From NCBI GenBank assembly GCA_030452265.1, contig JAKDMQ010000003.1:1-40136 (forward strand): a stretch of 40,136 nt of DNA. The letters run 5' to 3'. Below the pieces are notes generated by a model. That model saw nothing but the letters and a program-made list of their open reading frames with translations, did no database searches and was not told the origin of the DNA. Both the position numbers and the translations under genes were made by a program. Below are positions 1 through 8,076 of this stretch, one piece after another. This DNA comes from Nitrococcus sp. (lineage in GTDB: Bacteria; Pseudomonadota; Gammaproteobacteria; Nitrococcales; Nitrococcaceae). Numbering within the stretch: the first letter of the stretch is position 1; the number at the start of each line of letters is the position of its first letter.

Positions 1-2
1 TG

Positions 3-158
3 ACCGATCGGCAATTGACGGGATGGTCGCGGGAAACCTTAGCGCCAACTTCGATAAACCTGTTGGACGGCGGCCATTTCTTTCTCCGCGAGAACGAGGC
101 GGACTTTCTCGCAGCCATCACCGCCGCGCTTGCTGCCGTAACGCAGGTGCCGGCATGA
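3..158 (+). CDS. Type II thioesterase, C-terminal end (partial)
   Basis: Frame 3 is open from the window edge to a TGA at 156-158, giving the last 51 residues of a protein that begins outside the window. It contains GGHFFLREN, which matches the catalytic-histidine motif (GGHFF) near the C-terminus of type II thioesterases of the GrsT/RifR family, with the usual closing amphipathic helix after it. These alpha/beta hydrolases free mis-primed carrier proteins in nonribosomal peptide and polyketide assembly lines. The neighbours, an iron-siderophore ABC transporter and a phosphopantetheinyl transferase, suggest a siderophore pathway. The stop overlaps a downstream ATG (ATGA at 155-158), a sign of operon coupling. 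Confidence 0.75.
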   Translation, partial: TDRQLTGWSRETLAPTSINLLDGGHFFLRENEADFLAAITAALAAVTQVPA

Positions 159-277
159 CGTTGGACGGACAACTTGCGCTAGTTTCGGGATGTCCTCTAC
201 GGTCGACTCGCCCGGGCGTGCCTGGCGTGGGCCTTTGGCTGGTCGATATTACACCCGCTGCTGCAGCGCGCACCTAA
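155..277 (+). pseudogene. Probable short-chain dehydrogenase, first codons only
   Basis: An ATG overlapping the thioesterase stop opens a frame beginning MTLDGQLALVSG. This is like the first beta strand of short-chain dehydrogenases (LDGxxALVTG, entering the nucleotide-binding glycine motif). The similarity ends at the glycine, and the frame stops after 40 codons at 275-277 with nothing recognisable. A different frame (183-326, after a TAG) encodes an uninterrupted hydrophobic stretch I do not recognise, possibly the far end of another gene. The simplest reading is a deletion that joined the start of a reductase to unrelated sequence. A dehydrogenase here would suit a siderophore locus, but the pathway cannot be told from 12 residues. 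Confidence 0.4.
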
Positions 278-385
278 ATGGGGTCGAACTCGATTGATCA
301 ACGCCCGCCCAGCGGCCGGGGCATAAATTGCGAGCCGGATAGATATCCGCACGCAAGTAAGGATCCATCGAGGCTGATCCGACTG

Positions 386-910
386 ATGCTCAGGCCCAGC
401 CGCCTTCTCCGCCCGGATCTATTCGTCGCAGCACTATTCTGCGCGCTCATGGTGCTCTCGTTGTCGCTCGGGCGCTACCCGGTCAGCGTATCCGAGATCA
501 TAAACATCATATTGACCACCGGCTGGAACGAGGCCCGCCCCTACACGGATGCCCCCTGCGTGGTGGTGGAAATCGTGCGCATGCCGCGCATCCTCGCCGT
601 GGTGCTCTGCGGCATGGGCCTGGCGATGGCCGGCGCGTCCATGCAGGGCGTGTTTCGCAACCCGCTGGTGGGCCCGGACATTATCGGAGTAACGGCTGGC
701 GCTTCACTCGGCGGCGTGCTGGCGATCATGCTCGGCTGGCCCATCGAGGGAATAGTCGCACTCGCGTTCCTATTCGGCATGTTTGCTTTGCTGGTCGCGT
801 TTGCGCTGGCCCAGGAGCTTCCAATCGGTCTCTTGACCGCGATGGTGGGTACGCCGGTATTCGCCGTCTTGCTTTGGAGATTCGGCAGCCGCGGTTGGGC
901 CAATGACTGA
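386..910 (+). pseudogene. FecCD-type siderophore permease with internal in-frame deletion
   Basis: The frame encodes 174 residues from the ATG at 386. Residues 1-142 match the N-terminal half of FecCD/BtuC permeases, including RMPRILAVVLCGMGLAMAGA and QGVFRNPLVGPDIIGV. After residue 142 the sequence jumps to ELPIGLLTAMVGTPVFAVLL, a typical last segment of this family. Full-length members are about 320-350 residues, so roughly 150 residues, including the loop that contacts the ATPase, are missing without loss of frame. The gene is probably non-functional as a permease. Its stop overlaps the ATPase start by 8 bases. An upstream in-frame codon at 278 would add 36 residues without family character. 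Confidence 0.8.
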
Positions 911-1709
911 AGTCGCCGTCACGATAAAGGATCTCGGCCATGCCTACCTGCCCGGCAAATGGGTCTTTCGCCATTATTCGGCCGGGGTCGAGCCTGGCCG
1001 CGTGTCCGCGCTGCTCGGCCCGAATGGCTGCGGCAAATCCACGCTCCTACGCCTGCTGCTAGGGGGCATAAAACCCGCTGAAGGGACGGTCGAAGTATCC
1101 GGTCGGATGGCTTTTGTCCCGCAGCTCTTCCACGCGAGCTTTGACTACACCGTGATCGATATGGTGCTCATGGGCCGTGCGCGACACATCGGCCTGTTCG
1201 GGCTACCCTCTCGCAAGGACAAGGCGGCCGTGCGCGCGGCGCTCAATCACTTCGGCCTGGCTCACTACGCGGAACGCCGCTTCCACGAGCTCTCCGGCGG
1301 TCAGCGCCAGATGGTCATCCTGGCGCGGGCGCTGGTAGCCGAGGCGGACATCCTGGTACTCGACGAGCCCACATCGGCGCTCGACCTCAAAAACCAGGCG
1401 CTCATTCTGGACTGGATCACGCGGCTCGCGCACGGCATGAATCTGACCGTGATCTTCACGACCCACCATCCGCACCATGTGCTTGCGGTCGCTGACCAGG
1501 CGCTGCTCATGTTGAGCGCGGAAACCTTCGTCTGCGGCGCAACCGCGACCGTGCTGACCGAGGACAATCTTGGCGCCCTATATGGCGTGCCGCTCAAACA
1601 CCTCTCGTTCGAGCACGCGGGCCAGCGGGTCGAAACCCTGGCACCGGTGTTCCCTCGCGCGCGGGCAGGTGACACTGCCATCAAGTCTAAGTTGATGAGT
1701 AAGGAATGA
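903..1709 (+). CDS. Iron-siderophore/cobalamin-type ABC transporter ATPase
   Basis: This 268-residue ATP-binding subunit is of the FepC/FecE/BtuD group. Walker A is GPNGCGKST (residues 39-47), the Q-loop lies in FVPQLFH, the ABC signature is LSGGQRQ (130-136), Walker B with the catalytic Glu is LVLDEPTSALD (151-161), and the H-loop is in FTTHHPHH. Length and motifs are complete, so the protein looks intact. It would drive uptake of an Fe(III)-chelate through a FecCD permease at the inner membrane, but the permease encoded just upstream has lost its middle. It may therefore be idle or serve another permease. Start and stop overlap both neighbours, consistent with one operon. Confidence 0.9.
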   Translation: MTEVAVTIKDLGHAYLPGKWVFRHYSAGVEPGRVSALLGPNGCGKSTLLRLLLGGIKPAEGTVEVSGRMAFVPQLFHASFDYTVIDMVLMGRARHIGLFGLPSRKDKAAVRAALNHFGLAHYAERRFHELSGGQRQMVILARALVAEADILVLDEPTSALDLKNQALILDWITRLAHGMNLTVIFTTHHPHHVLAVADQALLMLSAETFVCGATATVLTEDNLGALYGVPLKHLSFEHAGQRVETLAPVFPRARAGDTAIKSKLMSKE

Positions 1710-1846
1710 AACGAATTGGTCCGGCCTCGGCAGAAGAACCGATGACGCAATCCATGCGTACCGACGTTCGATGCCGGCGTAGTTTGCCTCTCCGGAATCA
1801 CATCCCTGTCCTGCAAACTCCGAGCACTCCAGAGTATCGACTATGA
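1706..1846 (+). CDS. Small 46-codon ORF coupled to both neighbours
   Basis: An ATG at 1706 overlaps the ATPase stop (ATGA), with AAGGA just upstream. The frame runs 46 codons and its TGA (1844-1846) overlaps the ATG of the SET-domain gene at 1843, again as ATGA. The peptide starts MKRIGPASAEEPMTQS and is basic. I recognise no family and see no clear signal peptide. In siderophore operons the next gene is often a substrate-binding protein, so this may be the stump of one, or a chance frame that keeps translational coupling. The exact fit at both ends is the only evidence that it is translated. Confidence 0.35.
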   Translation: MKRIGPASAEEPMTQSMRTDVRCRRSLPLRNHIPVLQTPSTPEYRL

Positions 1847-2409
1847 GACAGAGCCGCTCCCTTATCGTGGCCAAGAGCCAACAAATCGTCGGTGAACTCG
1901 GCGTGTTTGTGAAACGCCCACATCGCGCTGGCGAGATCCTGTGTATCGTGCGAGGCCCAGTGAGAGCTCGCCCATCGCGCTACTCCTTCTGTATCGGCCA
2001 GGGCCGTCACATTGAGCCAACGACAACGCCGTCACAACCAGACTTCGGCCGGTTCACCAATCATTCCTGTGATCCAACGGCATTCGCTCGTGTCGCAAAA
2101 GACACGCTCGGTGTGCCTTACGTGGAAGTTGTAGCGCGAAAAGATTTATTGGCGGGTGACGAAGTCACCTTTGACTATGCATCGCTTGAGTATGATGTCA
2201 CGGTATCGGGAATGAAGTGCCAATGCGGCAAAGCCTCATGCCGCAGTATAATTCATGGATTTAAGGATCTCCCAGCAACCATCGTCCGGCGGTACACCAT
2301 CGAGGGCATGATAGCGCAGCATCTTCTGGTGCGTCAGACCGACGCCAGTGGCAACAAGACCGCATCGTCAGCGAGAGACAGCCCAAGCACGAGCCGGCCC
2401 ATTCCTTAA
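1843..2409 (+). CDS. SET-domain protein (putative protein-lysine methyltransferase)
   Basis: This 188-residue protein carries the C-terminal half of a SET domain: FTNHSCDPT (71-79, the NHSCxPN-like knot motif that binds S-adenosylmethionine) and AGDEVTFDY (104-112, the ELxFDY-type motif with the catalytic Tyr). A post-SET zinc motif CxCGKxxC follows at 126-133. It is compact and has no extra domain, like other small bacterial SET proteins; about 40 residues after the post-SET motif look disordered. The substrate is unknown. Base composition is visibly lower in GC than the ATPase gene next to it, which suggests a different origin. There is no obvious ribosome-binding site, and its ATG overlaps the preceding short ORF, so coupled translation is likely. 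Confidence 0.8.
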   Translation: MRQSRSLIVAKSQQIVGELGVFVKRPHRAGEILCIVRGPVRARPSRYSFCIGQGRHIEPTTTPSQPDFGRFTNHSCDPTAFARVAKDTLGVPYVEVVARKDLLAGDEVTFDYASLEYDVTVSGMKCQCGKASCRSIIHGFKDLPATIVRRYTIEGMIAQHLLVRQTDASGNKTASSARDSPSTSRPIP

Positions 2410-2670
2410 CCATTGACCACTAACCCCGCTGCCGGCTGCTTTCTCGTCCTAATGTCGTGAGGGATCACCCGCAAGAGTGTCAGCGCAACAATGTATATCT
2501 ACACGATAGAGATTCGTATGCTACGTTGCGTATCGTCAAGACCACGGCATGGGGGCCCCCAGCGGAGCACAGAGACTGCCGCAGATGAGCCGACAGCCGG
2601 AGTCAGATTCCCAACGCCTGGGCGCGAAACCATATATAGGCTGGTCAGCCGATAAGAGCTGAATACTGTC

Positions 2671-3351
2671 ATGAGATTGGATGACCGAGAGATCCATGTG
2701 TGGCGGGTGAACCTGGACGATGACGGCTTGTGCGAGTCGCTCCTCAGTGCAGAAGAGCGCCGAAAAGCATCACGTTTCCACTTCGAGCAAAATCGCCGCG
2801 CCTACCGCGTTACGCACTCGGCGCTGCGCAGTATCCTCGGGTGCTACCTTGGCCGACCCGCTACTGCCATTTGCATTAAAACCAATCCCTATGGCAAGCC
2901 GATACTGCCCGCCACGAGGCGAGTCGAGTTCAATCTTTCTCACAGTGGTGCGGTGACATTGATCGCCCTGTCGCAACAGCCGGTAGGAATCGATTTGGAG
3001 CGCATCGATACCACGTTAGATTGGCAGTCGCTGGCCAACGTCTGCTGTCAACCATGGGAAAAAGTCTACATCGCACAAGGCGGTGCTGCGGGGGCAATTC
3101 GGCGTTTCTATGAGATCTGGACCCGAAAAGAGGCTTATCTAAAGGCCCTCGGCCTTGGCCTCACGCTGCCGCCCGAGTCGGTTGACGTTCGACCATATGG
3201 GACACCGATCAGGCAAATCGGCTCCGGGGACTATGCGCCCCTACTCCACGTGCATCCAGGCCCCGCAATCCCCGGCTACGTCACCGCGGTAGGCACCCCA
3301 CTCCAAGCGCCCGACTGGCGGCTGCAATGCTTCCCGCGCGATGTGTCTTGA
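2671..3351 (+). CDS. Sfp-type 4'-phosphopantetheinyl transferase
   Basis: The 226-residue protein has the Sfp/EntD-family motifs in order: FNLSHSG (87-93), VGIDLERID (105-113, Mg2+-binding Asp and Glu) and WTRKEAYLKALG (150-161, with the catalytic Glu/Lys set). It moves the phosphopantetheine arm of CoA onto carrier domains of nonribosomal peptide or polyketide synthases, which fits the thioesterase fragment at the window edge. Length is normal for the Sfp group and the gene appears intact. The 261-base gap upstream (2410-2670) holds no gene; it includes the 10-base palindrome GGGGGCCCCC near 2550, and the gene may have its own promoter there. Confidence 0.9.
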   Translation: MRLDDREIHVWRVNLDDDGLCESLLSAEERRKASRFHFEQNRRAYRVTHSALRSILGCYLGRPATAICIKTNPYGKPILPATRRVEFNLSHSGAVTLIALSQQPVGIDLERIDTTLDWQSLANVCCQPWEKVYIAQGGAAGAIRRFYEIWTRKEAYLKALGLGLTLPPESVDVRPYGTPIRQIGSGDYAPLLHVHPGPAIPGYVTAVGTPLQAPDWRLQCFPRDVS

Positions 3352-3549
3352 GGATCAGCGCAGTCGTATTCTACTCATGATGATTTAGAATTGGTCGCTG
3401 GAGGCCAGAAACTCTCGATCTACACGTATGAATGCGGCAGCGAATGTCCAGCGGATCAATGATTTGGATGAGAATTGCCCCACATGCCGAGGTATGGCGT
3501 CGTGGAACCCAGGCAGTCTACTATGGAGCGCACACGTTCAGGAGTGAGC

Positions 3550-3768
3550 ATGAAGCACATCATTAGACAAACGCTAAACATCGCCTCAACCGCCACTCGC
3601 GTTGGCTTCGATCTGCTGCGTAGTGGCGCCGCGCTACTCGCCGGAGCGCCAGATCCCACACCGCGGGAAGATGCCTTGAACAGCGCGATACGGGGTGGCG
3701 ATCTGAACCACCGTACGGGGCAATTCGACGACGGTACCGACCCAGCAGGCTGGTACGAGCGCGACTAA
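3550..3768 (+). CDS. Small ICE-associated protein, 72 residues
   Basis: The start at 3550 is chosen because AGGAG lies 5 bases upstream; the longer frame from 3475 lacks such a site. The protein begins MKHIIRQTLNIASTATRVGF and ends LNHRTGQFDDGTDPAGWYERD. I recall similar C-terminal sequences in small hypothetical proteins encoded beside traG in related ICEs, but no function is known to me. It may have one amphipathic or membrane-associated helix (residues 15-35). It is convergent with traG, the two stop codons being only one base apart. The 198 bases before it hold no recognisable gene. Confidence 0.6.
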   Translation: MKHIIRQTLNIASTATRVGFDLLRSGAALLAGAPDPTPREDALNSAIRGGDLNHRTGQFDDGTDPAGWYERD

Positions 3769-3769
3769 T

Positions 3770-5335
3770 TCACGTGCGCAGGCCTTTTGAGGCGATCGCT
3801 TTTGCGATGGAACCGCCGCGCTGACCGGCATCCTGCGCGGGGTTGCGGAGAGGATTCGTAGCCACCTCGATCGATCGCCCGATGTGCAAACCCGCCCACG
3901 CCATCATCCCGCTCCAGAGCAACGGCAGCCCCAGGTAGAGGCTGGTCGTGATCATGTTGAGCAGCATGCGCTTGGTATCGTGCTCGCCGGGGTTGGCGAA
4001 GATCTGCAGAAAGACGTTCACGTCCGGGTACATGGACAGGATCAAGTTCTGGTCCACCCACATGGCGAGATACCAGAGCACGCTCCAGAACTTGACCGTG
4101 AAGATCGCCATTGCGCCGACCACCATCATCGACAGCGAGTAGCGCGACAGCACGACGATCATCGGCAACAGCGCATAGATACCGAGCAACATCAGCGCCT
4201 GAACCATCGGCAGCGCCTGAAGCACGGCGGTCATGGTCACCGAGAAAAGCGCCGAGGCGGTGATCACGCCTCCCGTAGCAAGCCCACCCTTGATGAAGTT
4301 CTCGGCCGTGGCGAGCCAGCCGGTGTTGACAGTGTTACCGGCGACAAGCTCGTTGCTGGACCAGGACGGCGGCGCGTTGTTGAGCACGGTGCGGACCACT
4401 GCGTCTTGCTGCTGCTCGCTCGCAAGGGCCGGCGCCACCGCGACGACCAGGCCAGAGAAGCCGGCGGAGGTCGCATCCGCCTCGTTGATCAGCTTCTTGC
4501 GCAGGCCCTGGGCGCCGTCTTCCCACCACTCCTTACACGTGGGCTTGCCCCAGGTCGGCGGCGAGGCTGGGTCGTACTCGGTATCGCGCACCGGGTTGTA
4601 GGCCCAGCCCGGGATCTGCTTCGATGGCCGCAGAGTGTCGTAGTAGTCGGGCGTGTCGCGGTAGACGTGCGAGCCCATCCAGTCCGGGTCGTCCTCGCCG
4701 TAGGTCGCGAGGATCGCGCTGACCGCGGCCGTCGCTGGCCGCTGCGCCTGGTACTTCGAGCGCGCCGGCACGTAGCATTCGCTGAAGAAGTCGCTCGCCT
4801 CCTGGCGCAGGCGCGCATCGGCGATGGTGGCAAGCCGCGCCTGTTGCACGTAGGTCCGCAGGTCGCTCGCAGTGGGCAGCCCCTCGACCACTGCGTGATT
4901 GAAGCCGGAGCTCATCGCCATCACGGCGTACCACCACACTGGGATGTTCACGGTGGCGGGTGAGCCGGTGAACCCAACCGCGCCATAGGTGCTCTGCGGC
5001 GCCGCCACGGTGGCGGTCGCCGGAGTTGGGTCGGTGAGCGTTGGCTGAGGCTCGTAGCGCAGGGTCCCGGCGTTCAGTGGGGTCAGTGCCGCCGGCTGGC
5101 CGGCCAGTACGACGACGAGCAAGGCGAGGAACAGCTCGATCTCCATGCGTCGCAACGAGAGCCCGGTGACCGTACCGAATTCACCGCCTTGGGCAGGCTC
5201 GCGCCAGTTGTCGATCAGGATTCCGAGGAATGGCAGGTACACGATGCCGGTGGCGACCAGGACGTCCCACAGCACGCCGTAGAAGGCCCAGCCGTACAGC
5301 GTCGTGAAGAGTTCGAGGTAGCTGTCGACGCTCAT
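3770..5335 (-). CDS. traG: TraG-N family mating-pair stabilisation membrane protein
   Basis: This is a 521-residue inner-membrane protein. It has hydrophobic segments near the N-terminus (YGVLWDVLVATGIVYLPFLG and the LFLALLVVVLAG stretch), a long periplasmic middle region, and a cluster of membrane segments from about residue 360 on (ITASALFSVTMTAVLQALPM, LLGIYALLPMIVVLSRYSLS and following). It matches the TraG N-terminal family, which stabilises mating pairs in GI- and F-type type IV secretion. It is the last gene of the long minus-strand transfer operon and overlaps the preceding small membrane gene by 4 bases (ATGA). It lacks the long C-terminal entry-exclusion part of F-plasmid TraG, as is usual in this ICE family. 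Confidence 0.88.
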   Translation of the reverse strand: MSVDSYLELFTTLYGWAFYGVLWDVLVATGIVYLPFLGILIDNWREPAQGGEFGTVTGLSLRRMEIELFLALLVVVLAGQPAALTPLNAGTLRYEPQPTLTDPTPATATVAAPQSTYGAVGFTGSPATVNIPVWWYAVMAMSSGFNHAVVEGLPTASDLRTYVQQARLATIADARLRQEASDFFSECYVPARSKYQAQRPATAAVSAILATYGEDDPDWMGSHVYRDTPDYYDTLRPSKQIPGWAYNPVRDTEYDPASPPTWGKPTCKEWWEDGAQGLRKKLINEADATSAGFSGLVVAVAPALASEQQQDAVVRTVLNNAPPSWSSNELVAGNTVNTGWLATAENFIKGGLATGGVITASALFSVTMTAVLQALPMVQALMLLGIYALLPMIVVLSRYSLSMMVVGAMAIFTVKFWSVLWYLAMWVDQNLILSMYPDVNVFLQIFANPGEHDTKRMLLNMITTSLYLGLPLLWSGMMAWAGLHIGRSIEVATNPLRNPAQDAGQRGGSIAKAIASKGLRT

Positions 5336-5715
5336 GCGAGGGCTCCCACCATCGCATCCAGAAAGCGCCCGATGAGGTTCTGCCCGAGCACCAGCTCGAT
5401 CACGAGCAACCAGCCGACGACCCGCCAGCGCAGCGCCATCCAGCGCGCGGTGGCTTGGCCGTCGTCATCGGCGGCTGCGGTCCAGAGCACCGGTAACCGT
5501 GGCCAGGCAATCGCCAGCAGGCTGATCAGCGCGAAGCGCAGGATGCCAAGACATGGTTTCACCTCCGCGACTCGCTCGGAGACGATCGAGAGCGAGCTCA
5601 GCCCCACCGCCTGCCAGAGCAACGCGCCGAGGGTGACCACGCCGATCGCCGCCACCAGCGACAGCGTGAAAAACCAACGCCGGCGCAAAGCGGCCCCGTT
5701 ACTGAACGCGGCCAT
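5332..5715 (-). CDS. Small ICE membrane protein between PFL_4711-type gene and traG
   Basis: The frame is open further upstream, but the start at 5715 (MAAFSNGAALRRRWFFTLSL) gives a clean 127-residue membrane protein and overlaps the preceding gene by only 17 bases. Three hydrophobic segments are visible: about residues 14-42, 56-72 and 97-112. I know no assigned function; small membrane proteins at this position before traG are common in GI-type transfer operons. The stop overlaps the traG start by 4 bases, so translation is probably coupled and the product may assemble with TraG. Confidence 0.72.
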   Translation of the reverse strand: MAAFSNGAALRRRWFFTLSLVAAIGVVTLGALLWQAVGLSSLSIVSERVAEVKPCLGILRFALISLLAIAWPRLPVLWTAAADDDGQATARWMALRWRVVGWLLVIELVLGQNLIGRFLDAMVGALA

Positions 5716-7051
5716 TGCGCAGCGGCCTGGGATCGATCGGCTCGCCTTGCGGGACGTTAAGCGATGCCCGCCGGCGTGCCGCCGCGCGCTGGAGCAGCAC
5801 CGTAATCGTGTCGGAGACCACCTCGCGGCGCACACGTGTCTCGAACAGCAGGCTCTCGATCTCCTTGTCAAGCTCGGCGATCGCCGTATCGGCATGCTCG
5901 CGCGCGACCTCGGTGGCGTACACCTCCGGCACCTGGCGCCCCGAGAGTAGGAGCCGGCGAGCATAGAGCGCCTTCTCCACGGTGCGCGCGGTGCTGATCT
6001 CGGAGGCCAGCCGGCCGACGATGAGCCCTTGTTCGGTCGCCGGCATCTCGCGGATGGCCTCGATGACCTGGCGTGTGACGGCCACGCCTGGTGCGGTGAC
6101 GAGATCGAGGTTGGCGAGCGTCGGTGGCGTCGCACCGCTTACGAGGTTTGAAAGCTCGGCCGTCACCGTCGCCGACTCGCTGTAGAGCTTTGGCAGCAGA
6201 CCGGTGCCCGGGATGCTGTCCTTGCGGCAGGTATCGCAAGTGGTGACGATGTTCTCGCCAACCACGTCGACCACCCAAGCCCGTGCCGCGGCCGGGCTCG
6301 GCCAGATCTCGGAGAGTCGCGTGGCGGACGCCGCCGGCACCGGAGCCGACGAGGTGATCGGCCGGTTCATGTTGATGTTGTAGCCCGCCTGCACGAGGTC
6401 TCCGGTAAAGCGCAGCACGGGCTGCCCGGCGCCGCCGGCATGGCCGCCGATCCACGGCACGCCGTTGGCGCCGTTCGAGGCCTCGACCGATTGCTTCGCG
6501 GTCACCGCATCGTTGCCGCCTATCCCCATCTGCACCTTCCAATCGTTGCCCTTGGAGAGCGTGATGAGATCCGCGTACGGGTTCTTGCCCCTGGCAATCT
6601 CGGCCTCCATCTGCTCGCAGCTCTTGGTTGCAAGCTGCATGGTCTCTTCGGCTCTCAGCAGCGCGTTCTGAAAGAGATCGTAGAGGCCCGGGTTTGCCCG
6701 CTGCAGAATCAGCGCCGGCAGTGCGGCGATGGCCGAGGAGGCGGCGGCGGTCATCGCGTTCATCATGTTGTCGACGCCGGATTTGATGTCGTTCAAGGTG
6801 TGGGTGACCGCCAGCACCGGATCGAACTGGCCGCAGCTATAGCCGGCCCCGAGCTGGGCGGAACCGCCGAGGGTCACCGACACCACCGACGGGTTGGCCG
6901 GCGCTGAGACCGGCTTCGCGCCGCCGATCTCGTAGTACCAGAGACTGTCCTCGGTCGGCCCAACGGCTGCGTGCGCAGTAGGGACAGTCAGGAGCGCGAT
7001 CAAGATCGTGATCGCGGCATGCCGGGAGCTTCCGTGGCGCGGGTATGTCAT
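5699..7051 (-). CDS. ICE transfer protein, PFL_4711 family (TIGR03755)
   Basis: The start at 7051 (MTYPRHGSSRHAAITILIAL) overlaps the previous stop as ATGA and gives a signal peptide ending at TAHA; the longer frame from 7294 runs through the preceding gene. The mature protein of about 420 residues is periplasmic, with a Cys pair in VTTCDTCRKD and a C-terminal half rich in charged helices. It matches the PFL_4711 group of GI-type ICEs, thought to act like F-plasmid TraH in building the envelope-spanning channel. Order after the TraU-like gene and before traG is canonical. Confidence 0.88.
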   Translation of the reverse strand: MTYPRHGSSRHAAITILIALLTVPTAHAAVGPTEDSLWYYEIGGAKPVSAPANPSVVSVTLGGSAQLGAGYSCGQFDPVLAVTHTLNDIKSGVDNMMNAMTAAASSAIAALPALILQRANPGLYDLFQNALLRAEETMQLATKSCEQMEAEIARGKNPYADLITLSKGNDWKVQMGIGGNDAVTAKQSVEASNGANGVPWIGGHAGGAGQPVLRFTGDLVQAGYNINMNRPITSSAPVPAASATRLSEIWPSPAAARAWVVDVVGENIVTTCDTCRKDSIPGTGLLPKLYSESATVTAELSNLVSGATPPTLANLDLVTAPGVAVTRQVIEAIREMPATEQGLIVGRLASEISTARTVEKALYARRLLLSGRQVPEVYATEVAREHADTAIAELDKEIESLLFETRVRREVVSDTITVLLQRAAARRRASLNVPQGEPIDPRPLRNGRVQ

Positions 7052-8076
7052 GGCGGGTATGAGATCCAGTTGATGGCGAACAGAAACGACTGCCCGCGGC
7101 GGCGACAGCACTGGTAGGGCCGCCACAAGTTCCAGACATAGTCGCCGGCCGCATCGACCCGACCGCCGCCCCAGCCAGAGAGGCCCACCAGGTCGTTGGT
7201 GCCAAATACGTCGCAGCTCGCGTCCGGGTGCGGCGCCAGCATCTGCCAAATACCGGTACGGGCGTCCTTCTCGATCAGTGGGCCCGGCGGCCACACGCGT
7301 TGGCCGCCTGAGCCGGCTCCGGTGAGCGGCACGTAGACGTGCGGTTGCCCGCTACGGGTGACGATGTCACCGGCGCGCTGGGCGTTCACGGCGGCGGCCT
7401 TCGGCTCCTCCGCCTGGGTGGTCCACCCAGTGCGAGGATGCACACTGCCCCAGGTCTGCAGCGGCCAGGTGCCGATCTCACGCAGGCCCGGCACCCAGCT
7501 CGCGGGGTAGAAGATCTCCGGAACCTCCTGCCGCCACGAGAGCGCGTCGAGCCCCGACAGGAAGTACGGGAAGAAGGACGTCGCCTGGGATTCGCAGACG
7601 TAACCGACCCAGGCCATGAGACCGAACAAGCTGCTCAGCGGATGGCCGATGGCATCGGTCTCGCGGAAGACGAGGTTGCGATGGTCCTGTCGCTCGCCGC
7701 TCCCCTCGGTGCGGTTGCCGGAGCTCTCGATCGGGACCGGCAGCAGCGAGCCCAACAGTCCCGTCGCGGCCGCTCGCTGCGCGAGACCGAGTGTTGCTCG
7801 GATTGCCACCCACGGGTTACCGCCGAGCTCGTTGTAGACGCTCACGACCAGGTCCGGGTTGTAATGACCGACCTTGAGTGAGGTGCGCACGCTACAGCTG
7901 ACCCAGGAACAGCGCAACCAGAAGCACACGCCGACCGGCATCCAGCGCATGCAGGCGAACGTCGCCGCCATGGTCTGGGCGATGATGCCGGGCGTTGTTA
8001 CCGTTGCGGCTTGGCTCGCGGCCGATACGCGGAGCAGCGCAACCAGGACCACGCCCGCTAGGCAATAGCGTCTCAT
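7048..8076 (-). CDS. TraU-like ICE transfer protein, PFL_4710 family (TIGR03756)
   Basis: This 342-residue exported protein has an N-terminal signal sequence (MRRYCLAGVVLVALLRVSAA) and many Cys and Trp residues (FACMRWMPVGVCFWLRCSW, YVCESQATSFFPYFLSG). Both features are typical of the TraU family, in which disulfides shape a periplasmic protein needed for DNA transfer. It matches the PFL_4710 group. It overlaps both neighbours by 4 bases (8073-8076 and 7048-7051), so the three genes PFL_4709, 4710 and 4711 form a tightly coupled unit. Confidence 0.9.
   Translation of the reverse strand: MRRYCLAGVVLVALLRVSAASQAATVTTPGIIAQTMAATFACMRWMPVGVCFWLRCSWVSCSVRTSLKVGHYNPDLVVSVYNELGGNPWVAIRATLGLAQRAAATGLLGSLLPVPIESSGNRTEGSGERQDHRNLVFRETDAIGHPLSSLFGLMAWVGYVCESQATSFFPYFLSGLDALSWRQEVPEIFYPASWVPGLREIGTWPLQTWGSVHPRTGWTTQAEEPKAAAVNAQRAGDIVTRSGQPHVYVPLTGAGSGGQRVWPPGPLIEKDARTGIWQMLAPHPDASCDVFGTNDLVGLSGWGGGRVDAAGDYVWNLWRPYQCCRRRGQSFLFAINWISYPP

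Noticed and set aside
23-277. 84-codon plus-strand frame at the left edge
   Set aside because: The overlapping frame 3 carries the thioesterase GGHFF motif; only the last part of this frame (from 155) has its own coupled start.
3884-4963. 359-codon plus-strand frame
   Set aside because: It lies opposite traG, is rich in His, Arg and Gly as expected from antisense of GC-rich codons, and has no family features.
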